Assembly: GCF_009617585.1 (NCBI RefSeq)
Contig: NZ_WIXI01000037.1
Span: 1-64,000 of the forward strand
DNA from: Endobacterium cereale
GTDB taxonomy: Bacteria; Pseudomonadota; Alphaproteobacteria; Rhizobiales; Rhizobiaceae
Direction of reading: 5' to 3'
DNA length: 64,000 nucleotides
Part shown: in pieces, positions 41,972-51,874 of the stretch
Layout of the letters: every line of letters starts with the position of its first letter
How positions within the stretch are numbered: the first letter of the stretch is position 1
Notes under the pieces: generated by a model
The model's input: only the letters and a program-made list of their open reading frames with translations
What the model was told of the DNA's origin: nothing
Databases searched by the model: none
Translations under genes and position numbers: made by a program

Positions 41972-42802
41972 ATGTTTGGATTCAAATTGAATCGACGCCG
42001 CGCCTTGTTGGGCGCCGCGGCAATTGTCGCCGCAGCATCGCTTTCGCAACCGGCAGCCGCTATCACGCCGGCCGAGATCAAGGCCAAGGGCAAGCTGGTC
42101 GTCGGTATTCAGGGCGACAACCCGCCTTGGGGTTTTGTCACGAGTGCAGGCAAGCAGGACGGCTTTGACGCCGAAATGGGCGCCCTGTTCGCCAAGGAAC
42201 TCGGTGTCGAGGTGGAATTCGTTCCGCTGGAAGTCAGCAACCGCATTCCCGCACTGACATCAGGCCGCGTCGACATTCTTTTCGCGACGATGGCGATGTT
42301 GCCGGATCGCGCCAAGGCCGTGCAGTTCAGCCAGCCTTACAATGCGAATGCCATTGTTCTGATCGGGCCGAAGGACAAGTCGATCAAGACGAATGATGAC
42401 ATGGCCGGCCTGACGATCAGCGTCGCCAAGGGTGCAGCACAGGATACTCAGGTTACCAAGAACGCACCGCCTACCGCGACCATTCGCCGGTATGATGGGG
42501 ACGCGGCGAGCGTTCAGGCTTTGGCTTCCGGCCAGGTCGATGCGCTCGGCGGCAACATCTTCTACCTCGATCGCGTCGAGAAGGCCGTCCCGGGCAAATT
42601 CGAAAACAAGCTCGAATTCCAGAAGCTCTACAACGGCGCCTGCACGCGCTTGGGCGAAAAAGAGATCAACGTCGCGGTGAACGAGTTCATCGACAAGATC
42701 AAGGCCAATGGTGAATTGAAGAAGATCTACGACAAGTGGATGAAGGTCCCGGTGCCGGAATTCCCGAAGAGCCTCGAAGGTATTCCGTTCACCGCGAGTT
42801 GA
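41972..42802 (+). CDS. ABC transporter solute-binding protein, polar amino acid type
   Basis: A 276-residue periplasmic binding protein of family 3. The export signal (RRRALLGAAAIVAAASLSQP) ends near AAA-ITP. Then KGKLVVGIQGDNPPWGFVTS, GFDAEMGALFAKELGVEVEF and the R-D-type site VDILFATMAMLPDRAKAVQF follow. It ends PEFPKSLEGIPFTAS. The setting between 3-dehydroshikimate dehydratase, AroQ and shikimate dehydrogenase genes indicates that it binds shikimate, quinate or dehydroshikimate. A GGAGGAGG site precedes the ATG. Confidence 0.88.
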   Translation: MFGFKLNRRRALLGAAAIVAAASLSQPAAAITPAEIKAKGKLVVGIQGDNPPWGFVTSAGKQDGFDAEMGALFAKELGVEVEFVPLEVSNRIPALTSGRVDILFATMAMLPDRAKAVQFSQPYNANAIVLIGPKDKSIKTNDDMAGLTISVAKGAAQDTQVTKNAPPTATIRRYDGDAASVQALASGQVDALGGNIFYLDRVEKAVPGKFENKLEFQKLYNGACTRLGEKEINVAVNEFIDKIKANGELKKIYDKWMKVPVPEFPKSLEGIPFTAS

Positions 42803-42907
42803 GCTTCGGCTCTTCGTAAACTCTGAATTTCGCGTGGTGGCATCTGAGTAAGGTGCCAGCGTCGGCGCATGACAAACCCTTGCGCCGACGCTGCCCGGAG
42901 TTTTTCC

Positions 42908-43351
42908 ATGAACAAGACGATCTTTGTCCTCAACGGACCCAACCTCAATCTTCTGGGCGAGCGGGAGCCGGCCATATACGGCACGACAACCCTCGGCAAC
43001 ATTCGCGAGCGATGCGAGGCGAAAGCCGCATCTCTGGGCTTCTCGATCGATTTCCGCCAGACGAATTTCGAAGGCGAATTGGTGGAATCCGTGCATCAGG
43101 CGCGAAAACATGCCTGTGGCATCATCATCAATCCGGCCGGATACACTTTCACGTCCATCGCCCTTCTGGACGCACTGAAGACTTTCGACGGCCATAAGAT
43201 AGAGCTGCACATATCCAACGTGCATACGCGCGAGAGCATCTATCACAACTCCCTGATTTCGCGCACCGCGACCGGCATCATGATCGGCTTCGGAGCCCGC
43301 GGTTATGAACTGGCGATCGACGCCATGGCCGGGATGGTCGAGCCGTCCTGA
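42908..43351 (+). CDS. aroQ: Type II 3-dehydroquinate dehydratase
   Basis: A 147-residue dodecameric-type dehydratase converting 3-dehydroquinate to 3-dehydroshikimate. Family motifs are LNGPNLNLLGEREPAIYGTT (active Tyr), RQTNFEGELVESVHQA, IIINPAGYTFTSIALLDAL (Asn), HISNVHTRES (His) and a G-F-G-A-R-G-Y stretch. Type II enzymes serve both synthesis and quinate degradation; with quiC beside it the degradative role fits. The gene sits between the binding protein and the permeases. Confidence 0.93.
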   Translation: MNKTIFVLNGPNLNLLGEREPAIYGTTTLGNIRERCEAKAASLGFSIDFRQTNFEGELVESVHQARKHACGIIINPAGYTFTSIALLDALKTFDGHKIELHISNVHTRESIYHNSLISRTATGIMIGFGARGYELAIDAMAGMVEPS

Positions 43352-43372
43352 AAACGCGCCGCAGGAGACATC

Positions 43373-44041
43373 ATGAACTACACCCTTGATTTCACTCCGG
43401 TTATCGAAGGTCTGCCAAACCTTCTTTGGGCCTGTCTCGGAACATTCACGTTGGCCATCTGTGGCATGCTTTTGGCGATCGCGATCGGCATCGGCGGCGT
43501 CATTTTACGCCAATCGCCATTCAAGCCTCTGCGCTGGCTCGTGATCGGCTTCGTCGAATTGATCCGCAACACGCCGTTTCTGGTGCAGATCTTCTTCATC
43601 TATTTCGCACTGCCATTGGCGGGTATCCGTCTCGATCCAACGCCGACAGCGATCATCGCACTCGGCATTAATGGCGGTGCCTACGCCATCGAGATCATTC
43701 GTGGTGGCGTGCAGTCAATTTCGAAGGGGCAGAGGGAGGCGGGACTGGCGCTCGGACTGCACGAGGCCCAGGTCTTCCGCCTGATCATCCTCAAGCCGGC
43801 GCTTAGGGCGATCTACCCCTCGCTGACGAGCCAGTTCATCCTGCTGACACTGACGACCAGCATCGCATCCGCCATCTCGGCTTACGAACTGACCTCGGTA
43901 TCGCAGCGGATCGAGTCTGACAGTTTCCGCAGCTTCGAGGTCTATTTCACCGTGACGGCGTTCTACTTCGTCATTTCCTGGGTGATGATGCGCGTCTTCG
44001 CGCTCTTCTCCTCCCGCTATTTCAGCTATCCGGTCAGATAA
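43373..44041 (+). CDS. ABC transporter permease, HisM/GlnP type
   Basis: A 222-residue permease with about five helices. The EAA loop is GGVQSISKGQREAGLALGLH, followed by IILKPALRAIYPSLTSQFIL. The typical start GLPNLLWACLGTFTLAICGM is present. It follows aroQ by 21 bases with a GCAGGAG site and precedes the second permease by 12 bases, so all are in one operon. It forms the membrane channel for the shikimate/quinate uptake system. Confidence 0.92.
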   Translation: MNYTLDFTPVIEGLPNLLWACLGTFTLAICGMLLAIAIGIGGVILRQSPFKPLRWLVIGFVELIRNTPFLVQIFFIYFALPLAGIRLDPTPTAIIALGINGGAYAIEIIRGGVQSISKGQREAGLALGLHEAQVFRLIILKPALRAIYPSLTSQFILLTLTTSIASAISAYELTSVSQRIESDSFRSFEVYFTVTAFYFVISWVMMRVFALFSSRYFSYPVR

Positions 44042-44053
44042 GGAGGAAATCGA

Positions 44054-44695
44054 ATGGAACGCGAAGAACTCCTTTTTCTTCTGGCAGGCCTCAAATGGAC
44101 GGTCGCGCTGTCCGTGGTCGCCTTCATATGTGGCAGTATTGCGGGTTTGATTGTCGCATTGGCGCGCACATCCGGCATCCTTATCGTCGAGCGCCTGACG
44201 GCTGGCTATATCGCAGTCTTCCAGGGCACCCCGCTTCTGATGCAGCTTTTTGTCGTCTATTACGGGCTTGCTCTGATCGGCATCCAGATGGATGCGTGGG
44301 CTGCGGTGTCGGTCGGCTTGACCCTCCATGCAAGTGCGTTTCTTGGGGAAATCTGGCGAGGATCGATCGAAGCTGTCCCGCGTGGGCAGACGGAGGCCGC
44401 CAAGGCGCTGAGCCTCGGTTACGTCTCCCGTATGAAGGATGTCGTGCTTCCCCAGGCGATACGGATCTCACTTCCGGCCACGATCGGTTTTCTGGTGCAG
44501 CTCATCAAGGGCACATCGCTCGCCTCCATCGTCGGGTTCACCGAGCTTACCCGCGCCGGCAACATCATCTCAAACCAGATTTTCCAGCCGTTGACCGTCT
44601 TCGGCGTGGTCGGAGCCCTCTATTTCCTGATGTGCTGCCCGCTGACTATCTATGGCGCCCATCTCGAACGCAAATTCCTGACCGCCAGCCGCTAG
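44054..44695 (+). CDS. ABC transporter permease, second subunit
   Basis: A 213-residue permease of the same family. GLKWTVALSVVAFICGSIAG starts the membrane part, VFQGTPLLMQLFVVYYGLAL is the second conserved block, and the EAA loop is GSIEAVPRGQTEAAKALSLG with VVLPQAIRISLP. It pairs with the preceding permease and the ATPase that follows after 33 bases. AGGAGG precedes the ATG. Confidence 0.92.
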   Translation: MEREELLFLLAGLKWTVALSVVAFICGSIAGLIVALARTSGILIVERLTAGYIAVFQGTPLLMQLFVVYYGLALIGIQMDAWAAVSVGLTLHASAFLGEIWRGSIEAVPRGQTEAAKALSLGYVSRMKDVVLPQAIRISLPATIGFLVQLIKGTSLASIVGFTELTRAGNIISNQIFQPLTVFGVVGALYFLMCCPLTIYGAHLERKFLTASR

Positions 44696-44728
44696 GGCGT
44701 GCGCGTCGAGAAATCCGGAGTTTCATGG

Positions 44729-45499
44729 ATGAACCAGACAATAAATAGCGCAATGACTACCGAGCCGATGATCTCGTTGTCGGGCGTGGAAAAATGGTAC
44801 GGTGCCTTTAAGGCTCTCGACAATATCAACATGTCTGTCGCGAAGGGCGAAAAGATCGTGCTTTGCGGCCCCTCGGGAAGCGGCAAGTCCACGCTAATCC
44901 GCTGTATCAATCACTTGGAGGCCTATCAGAAGGGTGACATCCATGTGGGCGGTATCATGCTCGGGCACGGATCGAAGACGATCGATGCAGTCCGCCGCGA
45001 AGTGGGCATGGTCTTCCAGCAGTTCAATCTCTTCCCGCATCTGACCGTGCTGCAGAACTGCATGCTGGCTCCGATGAAGGCACTAGGTCTAGACAAGGCG
45101 CAAACTGAGGATCGTGCCCGTCAGCTGCTGGAACGGGTCAAGATTTCGGAGCAGGCGGACAAATATCCCGCCCAGTTGTCCGGCGGCCAGCAGCAGCGTG
45201 TCGCCATTGCGCGCGCGCTCTGCATGCGGCCCAAAGCGATGCTGTTCGATGAACCGACATCCGCACTCGACCCGGAAATGGTCAAGGAAGTGCTCGATAC
45301 GATGATCTCGCTGGCCGAAGAGGGAATGACCATGATCTGCGTGACCCACGAAATGGGTTTCGCCCGCCAAGTGGCCGATCGCGTCATCTTCATGGCATCC
45401 GGCGCGATCGTCGAGGAAGCACCTCCCGCCGAGTTCTTCTCCAATCCGCAACATGAACGCACCCGGAAGTTCCTTGGTGAAATTCTCGGGCGGCATTGA
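44729..45499 (+). CDS. ABC transporter ATP-binding protein, polar amino acid type
   Basis: A 256-residue ATPase. Walker A is [20 protein letters not shown], the Q-loop [16 protein letters not shown], the signature [15 protein letters not shown], Walker [16 protein letters not shown], and the switch His is in [15 protein letters not shown]. It energises the uptake system formed by the two permeases and the binding protein. ATG 44729 (MNQTINS) follows a GGAG site at 9 bases; a later ATG at 44753 (MTTEP) is also possible. Confidence 0.93.
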   Translation: MNQTINSAMTTEPMISLSGVEKWYGAFKALDNINMSVAKGEKIVLCGPSGSGKSTLIRCINHLEAYQKGDIHVGGIMLGHGSKTIDAVRREVGMVFQQFNLFPHLTVLQNCMLAPMKALGLDKAQTEDRARQLLERVKISEQADKYPAQLSGGQQQRVAIARALCMRPKAMLFDEPTSALDPEMVKEVLDTMISLAEEGMTMICVTHEMGFARQVADRVIFMASGAIVEEAPPAEFFSNPQHERTRKFLGEILGRH

Positions 45500-45533
45500 T
45501 GCGGTACAGGCTCATAGCCGGAAAGTAAGGCCG

Positions 45534-46361
45534 ATGATAAGCGGCAAAACAAAACTCATCGCGCACCTTGGTTACCCGACGCATTCCTTCAAGGCACCGC
45601 TGATCTACAACCCTTATTTCGAGAAAAACGGCATCGATGCGGTCGTGGTGCCGATGGGATGTCGGCCCGATGACTACAAGGCATTTCTGAAACTGGTCTT
45701 CCGTCTTTCCAACATCCATGGTGCGCTGATCACCATGCCGCACAAGATCACCACGATGGGATTGCTGGACGATATTTCCACCAATGCGCAGGTGGCCGGA
45801 GCCTGCAACGCAGTGAAGATCGGGCCGGATGGCGGCTTGGTCGGCGACATGTTCGATGGTGAGGGTTTCGTTCGCGGGATGCTGCGCAGAGGGCGGGAGA
45901 TTGAAGGCAAAGGAGCGATCATGGCCGGCGCCGGAGGCGTCGGTTCGGCGATCGCTGCGTCGCTTGCCAAAGCGGGCTTGGCTAAGCTGGCGCTTTTCGA
46001 TGCCTCCATACCCATGAGGCAGGGCTTGGTGGGCCGGTTGCGCCGTCATTATCCGGGGTTGGGTGTGGAAGATGGGACGACTGATCCGGACGGTTACGAT
46101 ATCGTCATCAACGCCACGCCACTCGGCATGAATGACGATGATCCGTTGCCTTTCGATGTGTCCCGGATCGCGCCTTCAGCCTTCGTTGGTGAGGTGGTGC
46201 TGAGCCGTGAGATAACACCTTTCCTGGCTGCTGCCCGTGCTCGTGGCTGCGAATATCAGGTCGGAACGGACATGCTGTTCGAGCAAATCCCGGCCTATCT
46301 CGAATTCTTTGATCTCCCCACGACGACGGCGGAAGAGCTTCGCGCCGTTGCCAGATTGTGA
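45534..46361 (+). CDS. aroE: Shikimate/quinate dehydrogenase-like
   Basis: A 275-residue AroE-family oxidoreductase. The substrate-binding end has LIAHLGYPTHSFKAPLIYNP (S-x-S region altered to T-H-S), MPHKITTM with the catalytic Lys, ACNAVKIGPDGGLVGDMFDG, the nucleotide loop MAGAGGVGSAIAASLAKAGL, and ATPLGMNDDDPLPF. It would oxidise shikimate or quinate to the dehydro form that quiC uses. The N-R-T NADP motif of biosynthetic AroE is not seen; the cofactor loop is followed by LFDASIPMR, with an Asp that suits NAD. It closes the operon. Confidence 0.9.
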   Translation: MISGKTKLIAHLGYPTHSFKAPLIYNPYFEKNGIDAVVVPMGCRPDDYKAFLKLVFRLSNIHGALITMPHKITTMGLLDDISTNAQVAGACNAVKIGPDGGLVGDMFDGEGFVRGMLRRGREIEGKGAIMAGAGGVGSAIAASLAKAGLAKLALFDASIPMRQGLVGRLRRHYPGLGVEDGTTDPDGYDIVINATPLGMNDDDPLPFDVSRIAPSAFVGEVVLSREITPFLAAARARGCEYQVGTDMLFEQIPAYLEFFDLPTTTAEELRAVARL

Positions 46362-46385
46362 GGGTTTGGTTCGGTCTTGTTATTG

Positions 46386-46548
46386 GAAGACCGTATGAGC
46401 CGATCCAGCTTCTCCAGCGTGAGCCGATCCTTTTTCGGCAGGAATGTCATGTTTTCCGCGATGCAGATGTGCAGCGGAAATCACACCGACCGGTGACGGA
46501 GACGCGCAGATCAGTGACCGCGCGACCGAACGTGTCGATCATAGGCAT
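46386..46548 (-). pseudogene. moaA: 5' fragment of a second moaA
   Basis: The minus frame from ATG 46548 repeats the first 27 residues of MoaA ([27 protein letters not shown]). One base is then missing relative to the intact gene. In the next frame the protein continues [20 protein letters not shown], whereas the intact gene has [13 protein letters not shown]. The amino-acid differences show that this is a diverged allele rather than a fresh copy. It ends next to the aroE stop. Confidence 0.85.
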
Positions 46549-46708
46549 GATCTCTGCCGCGGGTTTTTAAAGAATGGTCATCCCCTTAATCGCTGCGATG
46601 ATTTATCCCTCCCACGCCTTCGAGGAACACCGCTAGTTGATCGGTATCCTGCAAACCATGGTTGCCTGCCTTGCCCATAAGTTCGGCCGGCACTTTCCAG
46701 CCCGGATC
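46434..46708. repeat. Right copy of the 275-base imperfect direct repeat
   Basis: Matches 39974-40249. It begins inside the moaA fragment and ends inside napC. It has one extra C near the napC stop, so NapC ends [13 protein letters not shown] instead of FLEGVEG as in the left copy. Confidence 0.9.
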
Positions 46709-47296
46709 AACGCCTTCCATATTCGGCAATTCATGCGCGATCCCCTTGTGGCAATCGATGCATGTCGCCTTTCCCGTTAGAAGATAGCGGGTGTGTATCT
46801 CCGCCGCGCGTTTGGTCTGCTTGGTAAAGTCCATGGCAATGGAAGAGTGGCAGTTGCGGCATTCGAGGCTGTCATTGGCCTTCAGGCGCGCCCATTCGTG
46901 CTGGGCAAGTTCAAGCCTATGATCCAGGAATTTTTCGCGCGTGTTGATGGTGCCGAAAAGCTTGCCCCAAACTTCTTTCGAAGCCTGCATTTTACGGGCA
47001 ATCTTGTTGGTCCATTGGTGCGGAACGTGGCAATCTGGGCAGGATGCCCGCACACCGGAACGGTTCGAGAAGTGGACCGTCCGCGTCATTTCCTCGTAGA
47101 CGTTGTCCTTCATCTCATGACAACCGGTGCAGAAGGCTTCGGTATTTGTCACCTCCAGTGCGGTGTTGAATGCGCCCCAGAAGATAATGCCGCCGACGAA
47201 ACCGCCGAGCGTCAAAAAACCGAGGCTCAGTGTTCCCGCAGGCGTGGAAAGAACCCGCCAGACCCAGAGGAGTATTGCTTTGAACTTTCCGATCAT
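46586..47296 (-). CDS. napC: NapC tetraheme quinol dehydrogenase
   Basis: A 236-residue membrane-anchored cytochrome c. One helix ([20 protein letters not shown]) is followed by a periplasmic domain with four heme sites: CTGCH, CPDCH, CRNCH and CIDCH. It takes electrons from quinol and passes them to NapB. The last 11 residues differ from the left-repeat copy through a one-base insertion, which should not harm function. Its start overlaps the napB stop by 4 bases, so it ends the napEFDABC operon. Confidence 0.95.
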   Translation of the reverse strand: MIGKFKAILLWVWRVLSTPAGTLSLGFLTLGGFVGGIIFWGAFNTALEVTNTEAFCTGCHEMKDNVYEEMTRTVHFSNRSGVRASCPDCHVPHQWTNKIARKMQASKEVWGKLFGTINTREKFLDHRLELAQHEWARLKANDSLECRNCHSSIAMDFTKQTKRAAEIHTRYLLTGKATCIDCHKGIAHELPNMEGVDPGWKVPAELMGKAGNHGLQDTDQLAVFLEGVGGINHRSD

Positions 47297-47784
47297 TGGC
47301 CAGATCCCGCGGGTTTGAAGCCAAGTTCACTCATGTCCTTGAACATGTTGGGAATCAGCGGACGAGTGTCGGCCTGCGGCACGTGGCATGCCGTACAGAA
47401 ATAGCGGCGCGGCGAAACGTCGGCCAGCATCTGGCCTTCGCGGGTCATGTAATGGGTAACGCTGATCATCGGCGCGCCGGAACCTTCGGTCATTTCGCGC
47501 CGGTGGCACGACATGCAGCGGTTGGTATTCACCGACAGCTGGTATCCCTCGATCGAATGCGGAATGACCGGGGGCTGGTCCGGATAGTTGCGCATCTTTT
47601 GGATGTCGTCGACGATCCATCGCGGCAGCGGTTCCGCGCCGGTATTTTCCATCGGGCTCGCGCGGCCCGACAGTTGCGGGACCGTTTGCGCAATCGCCAC
47701 CGTGCCCGTTACCAGACACAGGGCGAGCGCGACGAAAGTCCAGAAGCGCCGGCTCACGCGACGGGAAGTATCTTGACTGCGCAT
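47293..47784 (-). CDS. napB: NapB diheme cytochrome c subunit
   Basis: A 163-residue periplasmic protein with a signal peptide ([20 protein letters not shown] ending in AQ) and two heme sites, CMSCH and [25 protein letters not shown] and [20 protein letters not shown] are typical of NapB. It is the electron-transfer partner of NapA. The ATG at 47784 overlaps the end of napA by 31 bases; longer in-frame starts would sit deep in napA. Confidence 0.93.
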   Translation of the reverse strand: MRSQDTSRRVSRRFWTFVALALCLVTGTVAIAQTVPQLSGRASPMENTGAEPLPRWIVDDIQKMRNYPDQPPVIPHSIEGYQLSVNTNRCMSCHRREMTEGSGAPMISVTHYMTREGQMLADVSPRRYFCTACHVPQADTRPLIPNMFKDMSELGFKPAGSGQ

Positions 47785-48571
47785 TTTTTGAAATCCGTCT
47801 GTTTGGAAATGGGGTCGGTGGCGTCGAGCGTGACCTTGTTGATCAGCTGGCTGGCGTCGAACCACGGCACGAAGATCACGCCATGCGGCATGCGGTTGCG
47901 GCCACGAATATCCACCCGGCTGATAATCTCGCCACGCCGCGACTGGATCTTCACCTGTCCGCCCTGGTTGATGCCGAGGCGGCGTGCGTCGTCGCCGTTC
48001 ATGAAACAGCGGGCGCCCGGAAATGCCTTGTAGAGTTCCGGTACGCGCATGGTCATGGAGCCGGAATGCCAGTGTTCGAGAACACGGCCCGTCACCAGCC
48101 AGAAGCCGAACTCATCATCCGGAGATTCTGCCGGCGGCTCGTAAGGCGCTGCGAGGATGACGGCGCGGCCATCCTTCTGGCCATAAAATTTGACGCCTTC
48201 ACCTTCCTTGACATAGGGGTCGTAACCCTCGCGGTAACGCCACTTGGTTTCCTTGCCATCGACGACCGGCCAGCGAAGACCCCGCACCTCGTGATACATG
48301 TCGTATGGCGCAAGGTCGTGACCATGGCCGCGTCCGAAGCTCGCATATTCCTCGAACAGGCCTTTCTGCAGATAGAAGCCGAAAGCTTTGGCCTCGCGGT
48401 TCTCATAGTCCGTCGAGACTTCCGAGATCGGGAACTTGTCGACATTGCCGTTCTGATAAAGCACTTCGTACAGGCTCTTGCCCTTGAAGTCGGGGTTCTT
48501 GTCGAGGATGTCCTGCGGCCAGACCTCGTCGGTGGTAAATCGCTTGGAGAATTCCACCAACTGCCAGAGGT

Positions 48572-48789
48572 CGGAGCGGGCCTCGCCCGGTGCGTTCACA
48601 AGCTGATGCCAGACGTGGGTGCGGCGTTCGGCATTGCCGTAAGCGCCTTCCTTTTCCACCCACATGGCGGCGGGCAGAATCGGAACGAGCTTCGCCCGGT
48701 GCATTGACCAGCTGATGCCAGACGTGGGTGCGGCGTTCGGCATTGCCGTAAGCGCCTTCCTTTTCCACCCACATGGCGGCGGGCAGAAT
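48572..48789. repeat. 109-base imperfect tandem duplication inside napA
   Basis: Units 48572-48680 and 48681-48789 both encode the [16 protein letters not shown] and [14 protein letters not shown] region. They differ at several positions, mostly synonymous, in the stretch coding [12 protein letters not shown]. The unit length is not a multiple of three, so the reading frame is lost. Confidence 0.92.
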
Positions 48790-49648
48790 CAGGTCAGCGG
48801 TCATGGCAGTCACGGTCGGATAGGCATCCGAAACGACAATGAAATTTTCCGGGTTGCGATAACCGAGATAGGCCTCGTTGCTGTTGTTGGCAGCGGCCTG
48901 CATGTTGTTGTTCACCTGAACCCAGTAGAAGTTCAGCTTGCCATCATGCAGCATGCGGTCCTGCTCGACGGCATGGTAACCCGGCTTTTCCGGAATGATG
49001 CCGTGCGGAATGTTCCACAATTCCTCGGCATGCTTGCGGTGTTCCGGGTTGGTCACGGTCATGTCGGCGGGCAGGCGGTGGGCAAACGTTCCGACTTCGC
49101 GGGCGGTGCCGCAAGCCGAAGGCTGGCCCGTCAGCGAGAAGGGGCTGTTGCCCGGCTCGGAGATTTTGCCGGTGAGCAGATGGATGTTGTAGACCATCTG
49201 GTTGGCCCAGACGCCACGGACGTGCTGGTTGAAGCCCATGGTCCAGAGCGACATGACCTTGATCTTCGGGTCGGCATAAAGCTCCGCCAGCTGCTCCAGA
49301 AAACCCTTGTCGACGCCTGCGAGTTCCGCGACCTTGTCGAGCGTGTATTCGGACACGTGTTTCTTGAACGTTTCGAAATCGATCGGAGTCATCTCGGCCG
49401 CTTTCGCCGCGCCGGTCGCCTTGACTTCAAGCGGATGCTCGGCGCGCAGGCCGTAACCGATATCGGTCGTTGCCTGCATGAACTTGGTGTTCTTATTGAT
49501 AAACGCCTGGTTCACGCGGCCGGTCTGGATGATGTGGTTGGCTATATAGTTGAGGATCGCCAGATCCGTACCGGGTTTGAAGACCAGCGGAATGTCGGCA
49601 AGGTCCATGCTGCGATGGGTGAAGGTGGACAGAACCGAAACCTTCACA

Positions 49649-50130
49649 GCCTTTTTCCTTCAGGGTCTTCTTGGCCTTTTCGGCCATGATGTCGAAGGCT
49701 TCCTCCCAAGTGACGGGTTCGAATTCGCCTTCCTTGTCGAACACGCCGTTGCGCTTACGCAAAAGCGGCGTCGTCAGGCGATCCTTGCCGTACATGATCT
49801 TCGAGAGGAAATAGCCCTTGACGCAGTTGAGGCCGCGATTGACCTCGGCCTCCATGTCACCATGGGTGGCGACGACATGGTTTTCCTTGACGCCGACCAT
49901 GACACCGCAGCCGGTGCCGCAGAAGCGACAGGGCGCTTTCGACCATTTGATTTCCAGTGCCGCGACGCCGCCAGGGACGGATTGGGCGGCTGCCGGCATG
50001 GCGATGCCTGCGGTCGACGCCGCGATCGCAGCGGCTTGGGCTTTCAGCACATCACGCCGCGTGAGTTCTGCCGTCATCCGACATCTCCTTTTCTGCAATT
50101 GTCTGTTCGAAAACCATGTGCGCGGCGATA
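49649..50130. repeat. Second copy of the napD tail and napA 5' end
   Basis: About 482 bases matching 50692-51173 with scattered point differences. It includes the napA ribosome site, start codon, Tat signal and 4Fe-4S motif. Confidence 0.9.
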
Positions 50131-50131
50131 C

Positions 50132-50402
50132 TGCTCCAGAAAGCCCTTGTCGACGCCTGCGAGTTCGGCAACCTTGTCGAGCGTGTATTCGGACACGTGT
50201 TTCTTGAACGTTTCGAAATCGATCGGAGTCATCTCGGCCGCTTTCGCCGTCGATAAATGCCTGGTTCACGCGGCCGGTCTGGATGATGTGGTTGGCGATA
50301 TAGTTGAGGATCGCCAGATCCGTGCCGGGTTTGAAGACCAGCGGAATGTCGGCAAGGTCCATGCTGCGATGGGTGAAGGTGGACAGAACCGAAACCTTCA
50401 CA
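50132..50402. repeat. Duplicated inner napA segments joined out of order
   Basis: 50132-50249 matches 49291-49408 (FETFKKH to GFLEQ region), and 50251-50402 matches 49498-49648 ([11 protein letters not shown] to NQAFI region). The bases that separate the two in the lower copy (about 90) are missing here, which breaks the frame. Confidence 0.88.
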
Positions 50403-51095
50403 TGCTCATGGCCGAGGCGGCGGTCAGCCAGACGCGTCCACAGGATCGGGTGCATTTCCGCCATGTTCGAGCCCCACAGCACGAAGGCGTCGGCATGCTC
50501 GAAATCGTCATAACAGCCCATCGGCTCGTCCATGCCGAACGTGCGCATGAAGCCATAGGCGGCAGATGCCATGCAGTGGCGCGCATTGGGATCGAGATTG
50601 TTCGAACGGAAGCCGGCGCGCATCAGTTTGGTGGCGGCATACCCTTCGAAAATCGTCCATTGGCCGGAGCCGAACATGCCGAGCGCCGTCGGCCCCTTTT
50701 CCTTCAAGGTTTTCTTGGCCTTTTCGGCCATGATATCGAAGGCTTCCTCCCAAGTGACGGGTTCGAATTCGCCTTCCTTGTCGAACACGCCGTTACGCTT
50801 GCGCAAAAGCGGCGTCGTCAGGCGATCCTTGCCGTACATGATCTTCGAGAGGAAATAGCCCTTGACGCAGTTGAGGCCGCGATTGACCTCGGCCTCCATG
50901 TCGCCATGGGTGGCGACGACATGGTTTTCCTTGACGCCGACCATGACACCGCAGCCGGTGCCACAGAAGCGACAGGGCGCTTTCGACCATTTGATTTCCA
51001 GTGCCGCGACGCCGCCGGGGACGGATTGGGCTGCTGCCGGCATGGCGATGCCTGCGGTCGACGCCGCGATCGCAGCGGCTTGGGCTTTCAGCACG

Positions 51096-51377
51096 TCACG
51101 CCGCGTGAGTTCTGCCGTCATCCGACATCTCCTTTTCTGCAATTGTCTGTTCGAAAACCATGTGCGCGGCGATGACATCGCCCATCGCCGAAATTCCAAT
51201 CAGTGTTTCACCGAGAAAGCCCGAACTCGGACCCTCGATGACGACGACGATTTTGCCGCCGCCGGTGGCATGCACCTCGACACCTTCGATCTCGGTGAGC
51301 GCCGCCGTCATGCGTTCGACTGCTTCTGGCCGCACGACGACGACCGCGCTCGATATGTGATGCTGCGGCTCACGCAT
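51096..51377 (-). CDS. napD: NapD chaperone
   Basis: A 93-residue cytoplasmic chaperone that binds the NapA Tat signal. It begins [20 protein letters not shown] and has [20 protein letters not shown], the ferredoxin-like fold of the family. Its end overlaps the napA start by 26 bases and its start overlaps napF by 8 bases. The last 12 codons reappear at 50077-50130. Confidence 0.93.
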   Translation of the reverse strand: MREPQHHISSAVVVVRPEAVERMTAALTEIEGVEVHATGGGKIVVVIEGPSSGFLGETLIGISAMGDVIAAHMVFEQTIAEKEMSDDGRTHAA

Positions 51378-51870
51378 GCGCCACCTCCCTTGTGTTTGCC
51401 GTCATGGTGATTGACCGGGTGGGGCACACCGAAATGCAGGCGCCGCATCCGGTACAAGAATCGGTGTCGAGCACGGGTACGAACGGACCACCGAGCCGTG
51501 GCTTGAAACGGATGGCCGCCGGCGGACAGACGTCGCGACAGGCCTGACAATCCACAAAATTGACGGCAAGGCAGCTGTCCGCGATGACGGCGTGATGGGC
51601 AAACGATACGGCCGGCTCAGGCGGGAAAACCCGCTCGGGACATCGCTCCGAACATTTGCTGCAGAATGTGCATTCGCCTATGCCGAAATCAACGGTCGGC
51701 ACGCCATCGCGCATCAGGATAACCTGCGTAGGACAGGCTTTTTCGCACTCTGCGCAACCCGAACAGTTGCGAACGGATTCTTCCGTCACGCCGGGTGGGT
51801 AATATCCCTGGGTGACCCGCAATGCGCTGCCTCTCAAAAAGGCGCGACGGGTGGTGGCGACTTGACCCAT
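51370..51870 (-). CDS. napF: NapF iron-sulfur protein
   Basis: A 166-residue cytoplasmic protein with four 4Fe-4S motifs: CSGCAECEKACP, CTFCSKCSERCP, CQACRDVCP and CTGCGACISVCP. It is thought to help load or activate NapA. The start MGQVATTRRAFLRGS at 51870 is chosen because the frame before it belongs to napE. It is the second gene of the operon. Confidence 0.93.
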   Translation of the reverse strand: MGQVATTRRAFLRGSALRVTQGYYPPGVTEESVRNCSGCAECEKACPTQVILMRDGVPTVDFGIGECTFCSKCSERCPERVFPPEPAVSFAHHAVIADSCLAVNFVDCQACRDVCPPAAIRFKPRLGGPFVPVLDTDSCTGCGACISVCPTRSITMTANTREVAHA

Positions 51871-51874
51871 GGGG

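Larger units (their letters stand above)
47754..51121 (-). pseudogene. napA: NapA periplasmic nitrate reductase, disrupted by internal duplications
   Basis: All parts of a Tat-exported molybdopterin and 4Fe-4S nitrate reductase are present but not in one frame. From ATG 51121 the gene reads [13 protein letters not shown] (Tat motif), [13 protein letters not shown] (cluster), on to GRVNQAFI at about 50250. It then joins out of frame to a later segment (50132-50249) ending FLEQ. That joins to a copy of the napD tail and a second napA start at 50077. The second copy runs to KTLKEKG (49649), joins out of frame to KVSVLSTF, and continues to a 109-base tandem duplication at 48572-48789, after which the C terminus (to ILPVA, 47756) is in yet another frame. 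A functional NapA cannot be made from this sequence. Confidence 0.9.
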
